A DNA stretch of 64,000 bases from Epiperipatus broadwayi (lineage: Eukaryota; Onychophora; Udeonychophora; Euonychophora; Peripatidae): assembly GCA_028023455.1 (NCBI GenBank), contig JAQFVV010012671.1, positions 1,195,839 through 1,259,838 of the forward strand. Direction: 5' to 3'. This document shows, one piece after another, positions 24,483 through 37,848 of the stretch. Below the pieces are notes generated by a model. It searched no databases. It worked only from the letters and a program-made list of their open reading frames with translations, and was not told the DNA's origin. Both the position numbers and the translations under genes were made by a program. How positions within the stretch are numbered: position 1 is the first letter of the stretch; each line of letters starts with the position of its first letter.

Positions 24483-27400
24483 AATATTAAATCATTATAT
24501 AGTATCATTAATAATAATGAGACCATATCATGTAAAATATTAAAATTAAATATTTAAAATAGCATATAATAATAATTGTAAGTTATAAATCTATGATTTA
24601 AATCTAAAGCATAAAATTTTATCAAAACCTTTTTTATTTATAATATATATATATATAATATTAAACTACTTAATCTTGCATAGCTCCTGATTTTCAGCAA
24701 ATACATTCAACAAGTAAGTATATTTCTACAAATGCTGGCAACATATTTTAAAACACACTTTTGCATTAACACTTTTCTCTTTTTTTATAAAGACTTCATA
24801 CAAGCACACACAAAGAAAATGTTAATAAATGAATGGCGATTATTTCATGAATCATCAAATATATAATTGACAGGACACTTTCAACACTTCTTACCACATT
24901 ACTCTGGTTTTTCATTTTATCTAATGCAGATAATTATTTTAATTTAGCAGTTAATTACCTATTCTTTTCCAATTGAAGCACAATATTCAGTATTGTTCAT
25001 AACATTTCATTGCCAAATTATGTGGACTTTCTAAGTAAAATATCTAATATAGTAGTTTATCATACATACCCATTTTTATAATTAAGCAAGTTTTCTGAAC
25101 AAAACATTTAAATATAATGTGGTTTAGTTAAAATACTTTTATATAGTGGTTTGGTCATAATTTCCTTCTCTAAATTTAAGCCGATTTGAAGTAAATATTT
25201 AAATATACAGTCATTGAACAGAGAAATAGCAAGCTTCTCCTAATCATTTAGTACTATATTATATAATAGTAATCTTTGTCAAAATTAGTAGCCTTTAGTC
25301 CATAAAGGAGAGAATAAATTAATTTATCAAGCATTTTCTTTTTAGTCAAGACAATAAATAACTAATTAATTATTAACATTAATAAAATGTCATTAGTGTC
25401 CAAAACAAATGATTTTCTTTTACCTGAATAATTAGTTCCTTTAAATAAATTTATCCAAGACATTAAGATAGTACAATATTTTAATAGTTTCTGACCATTA
25501 TTATTATCTTAACAAGTTATAAAATATAATTGTTAAAACTGTTATAGTTAACATTGATGTAAATTTCCAGTAAATTTATTCTAAAATAAATTTAAATAAT
25601 TTGTAATAAATGTGAGACTTAATAGTTTTTAAATGAAATAGAATAAATTATTTGAGATACCTGTGACTCAGTAGTTTTAGCCAATTAGTTAACAATTTCT
25701 TTCCAAATTCTTCATTCAATATTGTGAATTTAAATTTTTAATTGACTTGGGTTAGAAAACTCCATACCTGACAAAATTTTTACTTAAAAAAAATTAAACT
25801 TATTTAAAAAATTAAAATTATACTTTTACTTTTAATTATCAAAGTTTTAAACTTATTCTATTAGTTCTTATGGAGATGAGAGACAAAAGAAAATCATAAT
25901 CTCTCTCTTGACATATGTGGGTGTGCACATTTTATAGTTTCATAACATCAATCATTTTGACTGACAGGAAATATTTTTTCTTAATTTTTCCATCTTTAAA
26001 TAAACAGTTAATTAATATTCATGGTCTGAATCTAAAAATAGTAACAATTTAAATAACAACTTCATCAAAAATCAATTGATTTATCTGAATGATTGTTTGT
26101 GTAGACAAATGTCGATCTGAATGGATGTCTTCATATCTATATAACCAAATAGAATATTAGCAATCCTATTGTATGGTTAGTGTAAATTATCTATATAAAT
26201 TTGAAATGGACGATCTACTCGTGTATGTCATGCAGGATATATAATGTTAGTAGCATGCAGTAAAAATATGGAATGATTAGAATAAATGTGACAAAATAAA
26301 AAATATATATTTTCATAATATTAACTATATGTTCAAATAAAGCACTTTTTTGTATTGCACTAAATGCTTATGTATAGTGGGAAGTGTATTTTATTTATAT
26401 ATATATAATTATGGCCTTTTCTCTCTCTGTGTATATATATAGTTTTGAGTTCATGAATTATATAATATTATATTATATTATATAGAATTATACTTTTCAC
26501 ATTGTTATGATCTTAAAATAGAAAGATCTTAACTTGTAATTAATCTTTATATTATATTATAGGATGTCATAATGGCTTTATCATTCAATAAAAAATTTTT
26601 TTTATGAAGAGAGCATTTACTTGATTTTTATAGCTTGTATTTTTCTTGAATAGATTATGGATATATTTGTATTCAACTATATCATATATATATATCCAAG
26701 TGGATTTTTTTAGTTATTAAATGTAGACTTTATCGTATAATTAGTTTAAGCACATAAATTGAATTGATTCAAAAGAAAAATATAAATTATAAAGATCAAA
26801 TAAATACAAACTCTTCATAAATTTATTCCTTATTGAATGATAAAGATGTAATAAATTTTTGATTTGTCAAAACATAACTTAAATATAAAGTTAAATTGCA
26901 ATTAAGACCCTTATATTTTAATGATATAAAATCATAATATTCATAAATCCCCAAAATTCCAATCAATAAAAATAAAAAAACAAAATAAAAGAAAAGTAGT
27001 ATGATTATTGATGCATTTGAAAAACAAGAGTGACAGTATTCATGTAATATATGGTACTATTTAACTAGATAGGCTTAATCACTTGATGGCATTCTTGCCA
27101 GCCAAAAACCATCAAATACAATGTTACCTGCCGACCTGTTTTTACTTTTTAAACATTTGTTTTACTTTTTTGGGAGCTTGCTTTTTTATAGACTTTTTAA
27201 AATCAAATGGGAAGGTTTTTTTTTGTAAATAGTATCTAATATATATATTTACCATTAAAATAAATTGTTGTCATCTATACATTTTATCACTAGCTATTTG
27301 AAATTCTTTTTACAATTTAATAGTTTATACAACAGTTAGATAAACAACAAATAAATAAAATGCATTAAAAATACAGACTTCAGTGGCAACAGATAAACAA

Positions 27401-28172
27401 TTGAGATATGATTGGATAATATTCTTTGCAATGCCATTTCATAGATTTTATTTAAAAACTTATATTATTTAAAAAAATAAATAAAAGAGAAACAAAAAAT
27501 GTCAATGATATCTGGTCATAACTAGAATGAAAAAAACCTACAAAATGAAAGAGAACTAAAATGATCATTGAAATTAAAATATGCACAAGATAAAGATTTA
27601 CATTAGTAGTAAAGAGGTGAGCTAAAAGTCATATAATGGAAGAAACAATGCAGAAATTATAGGCTCAGAATTTTAAATTAATTTGAAGAATATGAACAAA
27701 AAACTAAAAAAAATATAACAAAAATTTTTTCAAGCAAAAAAAAAAAAAATTATGTATATTGGGGAGCAAGAGAGACTGAAACATATATAAAAATTAGTTT
27801 GTCAATTTTTCAATTTCTTTTTTTTTTTAAATTTGAAAGATAATTTTCAATTTTATTGCTAAATTTAATGAAAAATAATAAAAAATAGAAAGTTCTGTTT
27901 TTAAATTAGTGGCTGCACAAGAATATACTAATATAATAATATATTTAAACTCATCTTTGAAATTTACTTATAATGTTAATACTCAAATCAGTATAACTAT
28001 TAAATAATTTCTTAAATTATTACTATTTCTCTTAAATTTTTACAGAAAATATTTATAGTGAGTTCATTATTAGAAAAAAGTTTTGATTATTCATCTAATT
28101 AATTTAGCAATAAATGCAAAAATTACAATATATATATATTTAAAATAATTACAATACATATATTTAAATTAC
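24483..28172. other. Intron C-D, left of exon C, nothing recognised
   Basis: Extremely AT-rich intron, with poly-A runs and (TA)n tracts (near 26395 and 26690). No coding or RNA feature seen. Confidence 0.5.
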
Positions 28173-28261
28173 CTATAAAAAGAAATATTAGATGTAGAAT
28201 AAAATTCGATAGCGCCATCTACCCATTTCATGTAGCCATTAAAATCAAGAACAGACATTAT
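28173..28261 (-). CDS. Prominin-like gene, exon C (extracellular juxtamembrane)
   Basis: An acceptor tgtttttctag precedes it and the donor gtaattt follows. It is 89 nt, starting in phase 0 and leaving two bases. It encodes IMSVLDFNGYMKWVDGAIEF followed by YSTSNISFY. NIS is an N-glycosylation sequon, consistent with an extracellular position just before the membrane segment of exon D. The donor is not ideal beyond GT-A-A, but the phase fit with both neighbours supports it. A SINE pair lies about 300 bp upstream in the intron. Confidence 0.7.
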
Positions 28262-28554
28262 CTAGAAAAACATTATCATTAGAAATAGTAACAAAAAATT
28301 AGCATATTAGAAAAAGATTCAAATCATTATAAAATATAGACAAGAAATCTAGTTGTTTATATACAAGATTTATTTAAAATTTTAAATTAAAATCAGTTAA
28401 GCTTTACTTTAAATTGGATCATAGAAAATCAACATTATATTCAAGATTAAATGTATAGTTTTCTATTTACATGAAAACAAAAAAACACATACACATATAT
28501 AATGTGTTTCTGAAGATTTGTGATGATGGTATTTTAGTTGTATTTATATGTTGG

Positions 28555-28797
28555 ACTAATTCCGTCATCTAATATTAAGAATTGAACATCTTTAGAAAAA
28601 TTTAACTTTATTGAAATCTTCCAATTACTTTCGACTGTTAATAATAGACACAGGTTAGTATATGCACAATGTTTCAAAAGGTATTCTCTTTTTTCAGATG
28701 TTGCTGATTTGACCAATTATGGTATGCATGGAATTGAATCTGGACTCTTAGATTCTTGAATATTGAATTTTAAGATAATGATCTAACCAACTGAACC
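28555..28797 (-). mobile_element. SINE family 1, minus half of a second head-to-head pair
   Basis: Reverse complement of the family-1 SINE. The head (gttcagttggttagatcatt on the minus strand) lies at the right end, a degenerate B box (agattcaattcc) near 28733-28744, and the tail runs to about 28555 (aaatttttctaaagatgttc). Confidence 0.75.
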
Positions 28798-28799
28798 AT

Positions 28800-28965
28800 C
28801 ATAGCATGAGCAATACCTGAAGAAGAGAGAATAATAAATACTTTTTAAATTGTGAATATACTAACTTGTATGCTATTACTAATAATAGTTGAATGTAATT
28901 CAAAGATTTGAATAAAGTCTAATTTTTCTAAAGGCATTTAATACTTAATAATATATGATGGAAAT
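28800..28965 (+). mobile_element. SINE family 1, 5'-truncated plus half
   Basis: Begins in the body (gagcaatacctgaagaagag) and runs through the tail (taatttttctaaaggcattt). It is joined head to head to the minus copy. It lacks the promoter boxes. Confidence 0.75.
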
Positions 28966-29690
28966 AGATAATATTTAAATACATCATATACATATAAATA
29001 TACACATCATGGGTTTTTTAACTTTGGATTGGTCAATATTACAATAATTCAATCTCAGTTTGTTGTCTAAATATTTTTTATTTTAAAAAGCATAGAATAT
29101 TTTCATCACTCATTGTATTGATTTGGGTAATTTTTAAATGCTTTTATTTAAGTTACATTCTCTGTTTGTTTGTTTGTTTATAAATTATTGTAATCACTTT
29201 TATTATTAAAGTTAGAATAAACTTTTAAAGATTGTGTATATATATAGGCATAAAACAATAGTAGGCTTTCAACATAGATAAAATCTCTATCATTTGATAA
29301 GGAAAATAAACCCATAAAATGATATAAGTTTGATGAAAATCCTAAGCCTGCATATACGAAATGATATCGGTGCTAATTTAAATAGAAATATTTATCATTT
29401 GGAAAGAAAGGCAAGCCTTAGACAACCTTCAATTATTAAAAAAAAGAAAAGATAATTACTACATTGTACATAATCCAATGTTGGGTGCATTTTGGGAATT
29501 ATGATAATCTTTAGAGAAAGCAAAGAGCAAAAGGAATAAAAATATTGTGATATAACCAGTCTACAGTACATGAAACTAGTGGAATGCCAAGAAAAGTCAA
29601 TGTTTTTTTAGAGCTAGTGATTTTAAAAGAAGGAAAAAAAGGGAACTTGCTTATAATATGTGTGTATAAGTATGTTTTAATTATGTAGAT
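28966..29690. other. Intron, nothing recognised
   Basis: AT-rich intron, no feature seen apart from a short (TTTG)n run near 29165. Confidence 0.5.
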
Positions 29691-29699
29691 TAATCAATA

Positions 29700-30035
29700 A
29701 TTAAGGAAAAGTGAGCTAATTCATTTACATATCTTGTTGATTACTTTAAAGTTTGATGTTTAACAAATAGTCCTATTTATTTGAAATAAATATATATGAA
29801 CAATATTTAAGTTAATATCATATGCATTTATAACAAAAGGAGTTGACAATATATATATATGTAATGAAGCATGGGTGATTTAATTCATTTACATATCTTG
29901 TTGATTACTTTTAAAGTTCGGTTTGGCAAATAGTCATAGTTATTAAAAAAAGAAAAAAAAAGTGTTTCATTTTTTTAAAATAAATAGAGATATATCTGTA
30001 ACCAAAGCAGTTAACAGTATATATGTAATGGGGGG
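29700..30035. repeat. Tandem duplication, about 165 bp, ending in a G run
   Basis: The phrase attcatttacatatcttgt plus its continuation ttgattactttaaagtt occurs at about 29718 and about 29882. Similar sequence follows in both (aataaatatatatgaac... versus aaataaatagagatat...). The second unit ends in a run of ten or more G at about 30030. Confidence 0.6.
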
Positions 30036-32580
30036 GGGGGGATGTTTTAAGATACCAATTGAAAAGCAAAAAACAATGTTTTCTAGAGGGAAATATCCAA
30101 TCACGCTACCTCCTATGTGAAAATATTAATTTTAATACTATGGTAAAACATCCAGAACATGAATCTTTTTTTATTGTTTATATTGTGATTATATTATGTA
30201 AATTTAAAACTTTGTTACCAATATTATTTTGAAATTATGTGTTACTAATATTTTTAAATAATCTGTGATTAAAATTGTTGTTTTGAAAGTTTTAAAGATT
30301 GCATTTCTTTTCTGGGGTTGTTGTCATAGCATTACATGAATTCAAAATTACATGTTAAAATTGAAATGAGAAATCAATCCAGATTAAAGCAAGATAACAG
30401 TTATTAAACATACATATCTTGAAAGAGATTTTAACTTGTGGTATGCTGCCTTGAACACATAAGTCATTTATCATATTGTAAATCATCAAAGTATGTTTAA
30501 TTATCATAAATTAAATTATGAATACTTTGTTGTTGAAAGTATTAAATCTAATTACACTTTGGATGATAATATATAAAGATGCACACCAAAGAAAAATAGT
30601 AGGACACTTGTAATTATAAATTTAAATTAGAAGCCTTTATTAATCAATGCACTACCCATGGAGATCAGTAAAATCCCTCTTGATATTCTGTAGGTAATAT
30701 GAAGAATTAATAAAAATCAATCATTATCTTGAGATCTCCTTATTATAAAATTGACTTTATGATTATTGCCAATCATAATTATCTTAAATAATAAGAATAA
30801 AATTTATATGTAATAAAATGATAGACTAATTTATTGAGTAATCTAATTGAAACTTAATAGCTATAGATGTGTTATTATATATTGGATATTATTAGTTTTT
30901 AAATAAATGTCTGCCCTTTTTTAGTATATGAGGGGTCTCACAATCTTTCTATAATTTGCTCAGGTTCTTATAAACTGACTTCCTTAATATCATCTTTTTT
31001 TATATATATGTATCAGTTTTTACTCCCCACAGACTCTTTTATTGTTTCTATTATTCTTGAAATACTTATCCTGAAAAATATTAAATAATATTTTAAACTT
31101 AAGAATGCTGCTAAATAAATCATTGAAAACAAATGTTTAAATTAAATTAAACATAGACTCTTTTGTATATTAATTGAATAGACCTTATAAATTACCTTAT
31201 AAGGAAATGAATTCCTAAGACACTAATTAATTGTATAGATCTAAAACCTTACAAATATGGAAGTAGATTCCTAATACTAATTAATTGTATAGACCTAAAT
31301 TTTTTCATATATAGAAATAAATTCCTAAGAGAAATTTCATTGCACAAGAACAAAGCAAAAGTAAAAATACTCCAGAAAAAGATAAGGAAACATAAGAAGA
31401 GAAAAATTATAAATTGATAGTAAAAAAGGGACTGAGGATTCTTTCTGTGATTGCTGCTACTGTCACTGTTCCATGAGTTGTAGAGCAACAGATAATCACC
31501 AGAGGACTTCATTTTCAGGATCTTGGTTCCTGTAGGTCACTAAGCTGACTAAAACTTTTAACAGCCTATATCAGTCTTATAATTATTTTGAACACTTCGA
31601 GAGGTTCTTAGAGGGTTGTCTTATAAAGATGATAGATGGTAGTGAACGTAAAGTGAATTAATAGCTTACCTAAACTGTATAAACATTATTTGCTATTCAG
31701 TAATTAACCTGTGAATTAGACTCACTCAAATGCAGACTACTATATGCATCTTTAACATAAATATAAAGTTTTTTTGCAAATATGTTTGCTAGTTTCCCAA
31801 TAATAGTTGGGGAGACCAAATTATTAGCATAGTTGCATCAAACTTGTGAATAGTGAATAAGTTAAAAGCCAAATTATTGGCAGTTACTGTTATTTGAACT
31901 TAGGAAAAAAGAAAAGAGTTTAAGCCATTAATAAGCTTCTGGCATTTAGATTTTTGAATGTAGGCAGAAAAGTACAGAATTATAGTCATTAAAGTTAGAA
32001 ATAAGGCTAATTGTTTGGTAATCAGTGATGAGTGCTTTTGGGCATAATAGTATACTTGAATTCGAGGTTAGCAACCTGTTTGAATGGCCGTTGTATATTA
32101 CACAGTTACAGAACTTCTTTACATTGAATGGTATTGAAGATAACAAAATGAAAGTAGTAGCAATCATGTTTTGCAGGTATTAAAATGCTGTCAGCTGCGA
32201 AAATGGCATTTTTATGTGCTTTAGCACATAAACAGTGCCATCAGGTGGCATCTTTGTCTAGCTAACTATTACTGCTAAATATATATGTGCTGCTATCTGT
32301 TGAGTTAATTATGTATTTGTTTGCTGATTGCCTAGTCATAATTGGGGATCAGCATACCCAATCCAATTTCTTTTTTTCCTAACTTCCTAAATAAACAAAT
32401 CTTTTTTTACATATGGTTTTCAGCACCTTTACATCACTAATTTTCTTCACATGATTCTATTGCATGATATCAGTTTATGGCTTTTCAGCAAAATATTTTT
32501 TCATATTTCTATGCCACCTATTGTAAGTTTTAGTAACTTCTAGATGCCATATAATAATGCTTACTTTATTTCTACCCAGT
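30036..32580. other. Intron, mostly unrecognised
   Basis: AT-rich intron. A short imperfect tandem (taattaattgtataga) occurs at about 31222 and 31279. A hairpin-forming segment lies at 32190-32233 (tttatgtgct tt agcacataaa, flanked by complementary tggca and tgcca). No gene seen. Confidence 0.45.
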
Positions 32581-32594
32581 GCTAATCTACCCAA

Positions 32595-32637
32595 TATCCC
32601 CAGACTAGTTTTAAACTTATGGATTTTATCATAAAAT
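32595..32637 (-). ncRNA. Degenerate hammerhead ribozyme copy
   Basis: The minus strand keeps the 3' half of the hammerhead family (aaactagtctggggatattgg). The 5' core has decayed (AUGAUAA instead of CUGANGA) and the stem II is spoiled. Predicted inactive; useful as an old family member. Confidence 0.55.
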
Positions 32638-32999
32638 GTCTATAGTTGTTAAAAAAGCTAAGAATACACTGAATTGTTTTCAGGTCTATGTATTTATACA
32701 AGCAAATTGGATTAGACTGAAAACATTTGATATGTTTTTCAATTATGGGCTGATAGCTTTTTAATTAAATGATGGTGCTAGAGAAAAAGTGCATTAGATC
32801 TTACAAATCCAAATGCACTGTTCCAACCGTCCAAGGTTCCTCACTCATGCAAACTATAACCTTGAATTAGTCTATGAGATTGGATAGGATAGAATTAGAT
32901 AGGGATTTATTAAGTACTGTCATATAGTATCTATTAATGACTAAAGTTTAGATTAGGTAGATGAGAGGTGTGAAAAAAAAAATTCTTCCAACTTATTTT

Positions 33000-33540
33000 A
33001 TCCATCTGCAAATCTACTTTCATAAGCCTTCAATCTTTTTTTCTTTTTTTTTTTTTTTTCTACAATCATTCACATTTATGCTACTCAAATAAAACATTTA
33101 CAAGCCTCTTTTTAAAATATTAACTTCACCAGATTATATAATAATATATATTTTTTATTAAAACCTTGTTGAATCTTACAATCGTCACCTGAATTTCTTT
33201 ATCATTATTTCAACAGTCAATCAGTTTTTAATACTTAAAAGCATTAACCAATTCTATAACTTTTTTCTCAATATTTGCCGTTAGTGTTTTCATTCCAGCA
33301 TCTATTTTCACCATTTTAGTTTTATTTAAATTTAATTTTACTCTACATTTTCTCAAAATTTGATCAATCTTAGATAACTTCACTATCCAACAACACTGCA
33401 AACTATGCACTTTCTTCAAGTTTTTTATAGTTTGCTCTACTTTGTAAATACCATAATCTATATTCAATGTTAACTTTATTATTATCAAAATACATTAGTT
33501 TAATAATTCATATATATATAAAAAGAGAAACTAAATAATG
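33000..33540 (-). pseudogene. LINE reverse transcriptase fragment (RTE-like)
   Basis: The minus strand encodes KVHSLQCCWIVKL, then CRVKLNLNKTKMVKIDAG, VIELVNAFKY and, past a stop, NNDKEIQVTIVRFNKVLI. This matches the post-palm segment LNxxKTKxM...V-x-x-FKYLG...EIxxRI of RTE-type RTs. The palm with its catalytic Asp pair is not recognisable. Dead fragment. Confidence 0.5.
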
Positions 33541-34092
33541 TTTCTGCCACAGAACATTTATTATATTTATTTCTTTATCAAGATGACATTAAATCTAACA
33601 AATATTTTCTCAAACATATAGAAATTTTCTAATTATTGGCTCTCCTTCGAATCTATTTCTTTTTCAAAGTGACTATCCAATTAATCCATTTTATTCTATC
33701 GCATTTTTTCCTGATTGAAAAAAACAACAAATTCTAACTTTCTTTATCTTGATTTATATTTATGATCAATAGTTTTTGATATTCTAATTGCATCATTCAT
33801 TTTTCAAATCTTAGCTACTCATCAATCGCATCATTCACCTCTCCATTTTTTTTAAAATCTTAGCTGCTCATGAGATATAAAATGCAAAAAAATTAAAACA
33901 GAATAAAGAAGTAAAAGGATCCATGAAGGTGCAATATCACTTTCATGTCATAAATCAGCACCTTCAAATGTTTGTGGTAAATAGTTAAATTACATTGCTA
34001 CATAATCTGGGCATTGATTCAGAAAAGACACTGCATGCAGTTTGAAGACAGAACCAATCATTTTTTTATACTAGAACACACACACTATATGT

Positions 34093-36975
34093 TGTAACTG
34101 GACTGCCATATAACCCCTTTATTACCTCGGTTGTAACAACTTCCTGATGAGCATGTTGCAGGAAGGAACTATCGGTTAGCATTCCCCAATGCAGATGTTA
34201 ACCCCCTTTACAACAATATTTCCTGCTCATCAGAGGATGTAGCACCATAGAGATTGGAAGCTTCTAGACATTTCTGTGTTTGGTTTTACAAATGGTGCCA
34301 CTAGAGTTCCATCTCACTACAACCTGACTTACCTAGGTCTAGTTATGCCAGACATAGCTCAGGAGGCATGAGATTCTCATGAACAAGTGCAATGAATGAT
34401 AAGTTATGCAAAAAATAATAGAACTGAACTGGATAACTAAAATTAATTTTAAGTAACAATAATTTTATTTAACAACAGGTTTAATTAAATATTCATCAAT
34501 CAAAATATTTCATTGACAGTCTCTTGTACCTCTTTGGCCTACTTCCAATAACATTTTTATATGACTTAAAAATGTAATTCATTGAAGAGTATAATAAAGT
34601 CCTTCTTTCAATAGTGCTTTAACAGTTTACATCTTTAATCATTTAGTTAATTCACAGAGAGAAGTGCAATATATAAGGACAACAGAGATAATAATGAAGA
34701 CAATTGATAGCATTTAATTCAGAGTTCCACTTAATTCAAACAAATATTTCATTTACAGTCCATTGTGTATCTTGGTATACATCCAATAATAGCACTTAAA
34801 GAATGTAATTTGTTGTATAATAAAGTCCTTCTTTCAATAGTTCTTTAATATCCATGTGATGACTCATTTTCAGTTCATTTATGAAAAGGTTAGAAGCAGT
34901 TTATTGATCAATGGTTTATTTACAAGTCATTCTAATAAAGTTCATCCTTCATTTCAAATGAAGGCTCATTTTGATTTATCTTGAGTAAAGAATTCAAAGA
35001 GTAAATGTGCATTTATATGCATAAGTTTCATTATTTTCTTCACATAAAATCAATATTCAGGTAATCATTTGTAATCCATATAGTACTTCATTATTTTTTT
35101 TAATTTATCAAATCAGGTAATGTAAACAATTCTGGGTTTGTGGACTATTCATAATCCAGTCAAGTGTCAATGTGCATTTATATGCATAAGTTTCATTATT
35201 TTCTTCACATAAAATCAATATTCAGATAAGCATTTGTAATCTATATAGTACTTCATTATTTTTTTTAATTTATCAAATCAGGTAATGTAAACAATTCTGG
35301 GTTTGTGGACTATTCATAATCCAGTCAAGTATAAATGTACATTTATGTGCATAAATTTCATTACTTTATTTATATACCATCGAGATGCATGTAAGAATTT
35401 GTAATTTTTATTTAGTTATTCTAATATATAGCATAAATATTGTTATTTGGTCTGCCACAGATGTATATTTCTACCTATAAATTGATCAGCAGTTGCATTT
35501 ATTTATTAGCCAGTTAGAGTTATACATAATAGCTCAGTATTTCTGACTCTTCTAGGTATACTTATTTGTATATCAGTAATATAAATCATTATAAGTATTT
35601 GTTTTTAGTTGTTTTTTTAAAATCTAGATGCCTCTGCATATAAGAAGTTAATCATTAATGATTTACCTCATTAAAAATGCCTTTTGATTATAGATATTTT
35701 TAATATTTATAATTTTTCATTAATAAAACGTATTTTCACAATTCATTTTTAAGAAATATGTTTGTTTTGTTTTTATTTTTATAAATACCCAAAAGTATTG
35801 AATAAAATACCTTTTGATTATTGACATTTAAGACATTTAGAATTTACAATTTATTATTAATAAACGTATTTTTACGTAGCTATTTTTATTCATAATTTTT
35901 TTTTTCTTTTCTAAGAAAGACATTTTGTTTGTCTTTTATAAACACATATAAATATTAAATATTTTATAAAATGTTACCTTCATTTTTTTTTATATCCAGT
36001 CTGTTCCATCAAAAAGGGGTCGTTTTATTTAAGCTGAATGGCTTTATTCCCTTTCATGATGATCACCCAGGCAAATCTTGGAGAACCATAGCTTTTGGAT
36101 GAAGAAAAGAAGCTGTTACTGCTTAGCCTTCCATCATTATTACTTACTTATTAATGTTTTCTTTTTTCATCATTAACAGTGATTTTTTTAACTGCTCTTA
36201 AAATCTTTTTTTAAAAAGATCTCTTTAAAATCTTTTTAAAGTCTTCTTCTTTTAAAAATTTCTTTTATAAAATCCTCTTTAAAAATCTACTTTAAATATC
36301 TCTTTATAAAATTTCTTTGAAAAACTGCCCTGAAATTCCAACTCAACTATTTATATTCTCCTCCCTGGATTGATTAAGCAACATTTCCCACTGTCTCTTA
36401 TTTGTTCCACAGCTTTCATTTAAGCCCGAGTGCTTTTTTCTTTTTAAGGATTGGACAATACTTTTCATGGGACAGATAATGAATCATAAGGATTAAGCCA
36501 TGTTTTCCAATTTAATAAGACTGCCTCAAGTGATTATCACTTATACGACAACATCGTTCCAAAAAATTAAAAATGTAATATTAAAAAAGGCCAGCTTTAA
36601 ATAAATACGAGTGACATATTTATATCATAATCTAAAATTAAGAAATCAATAATGATTTATCTATTATTATTTTTTTCTCAATTATAGAAAATAATGATTT
36701 TCTTTCTTAGATTGATGAATTTTAATAAAGATTTGTACTTTTTTTAATTGCAGATTTAAACGTATTTGTTGTCTTTTTTTTTTAATTTGACCAAATTATA
36801 TTTCCTTTTTCATTGCTGTCAATTTTCATGATTCCTTTGTTTCTTTAAATTTTTAGTTTTCCTTAACCATTATTAAGTCTTTTCTTTTCTTTTTTAACAC
36901 CAAATCATGCTAGTCTTTTTAAATGGGGGGTGGAGGATCTTTTGAATATATACATGGAACAGTATATCTGTTTCA
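34093..36975 (-). repeat. 3' LTR of the gag-only element
   Basis: 2883 bp, matching 39524-42420 throughout. It contains nested internal repeats: a unit of about 165 bp starting aatgtgcatttatatgcata at 35004, about 35169 and (decayed) about 35334; a pair around 34500 and 34735; and a pair around 35690 and 35810 (ccttttgatta). Very long for an LTR. Confidence 0.9.
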
Positions 36976-36992
36976 TTATCCCCACCAAGTAC
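36976..36992 (-). other. Polypurine tract of the gag-only element
   Basis: On the minus strand, acttggtggggataa ends exactly at the start of the 3' LTR, the position where plus-strand DNA synthesis is primed in LTR elements. On the other side, next to the 5' LTR (39523 leftwards on the minus strand), the sequence reads TTTGTCACCCTACTGTGA. I do not recognise it as a standard tRNA primer site, since it lacks the usual TGG start. Confidence 0.6.
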
Positions 36993-37848
36993 AATTTTAT
37001 TCCATATACTATACAAATCATTTCTCATTACTGCATCTCTACTGGTTTTAGATGTGCTGATGAAATGGGTAAGATGAGCTAAAAAGAGAATACCTAAACT
37101 GTAGCCTCCAATGCCAGAATAAGCAGACAGACAAGCACAAACTACTAGTACACACTGCCCATGATGTCATGAGAAAATATCTCATTTTTAAGCACTACCT
37201 CTCTTGTACCTAAAAGGAGCACCCAACTAAGAGTAGGAGCCAGAAAGAAAAACACAATTTGGCACTCAGCCAACCCTGCTCAGCTTCTGTGAGTCTTAAG
37301 GGCTATATCATACACACTAGGACTACTCATCAGACCTATACACACTGCTGGACTACTCTCAGAGTTCAACATCCAGGTCTGGATAGTGCTGAGCATATAC
37401 TTCAGAACATCATAAACACAATGCATCCAAGCAGCTCTGCTCAATCATCCACCCACCTTGACATGAAAAACACAAATTCACGCATCACCACATCCCACTC
37501 ACAAACTTCTTTCATCAGCTATCTACTTTATTGTTCTGAATTATAACTACAGCCTGGCTTGGGAGACTGATGATCATGATCAGTTCTCCTATAATCCTCT
37601 CCTGTATTATGAGGTGACACACTTCTGGACTGTCTTTTTGTTGGGAGTTTCTCATGCTCAATTTCACTGTGGTGACTTGTTTTTTCACTTCCATATTGTC
37701 TTTGGAAATCCTTGTTACTGTTTCAAATTCTTATAACCCAGATTTGGTATGGGCTATGCATATTGCCTGTTGAATATCTTCTTTGCCTTTTCCATGGTGG
37801 TAAACCATTTTTTTGGTGATGATACCATGGTGGGTCATAATTATATTT

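Noticed and set aside
34140-34245. CTGATGAG motifs in the LTR (plus near 34143, minus near 34240) as hammerhead ribozymes
   Set aside because: The GAAA core is missing or misplaced and no helix I partner can pair, so the full hammerhead pattern fails.
37259-37546. Plus-strand frame of 95 codons
   Set aside because: It lies in the 3' non-coding part of the minus-strand LTR element and has no family motif.
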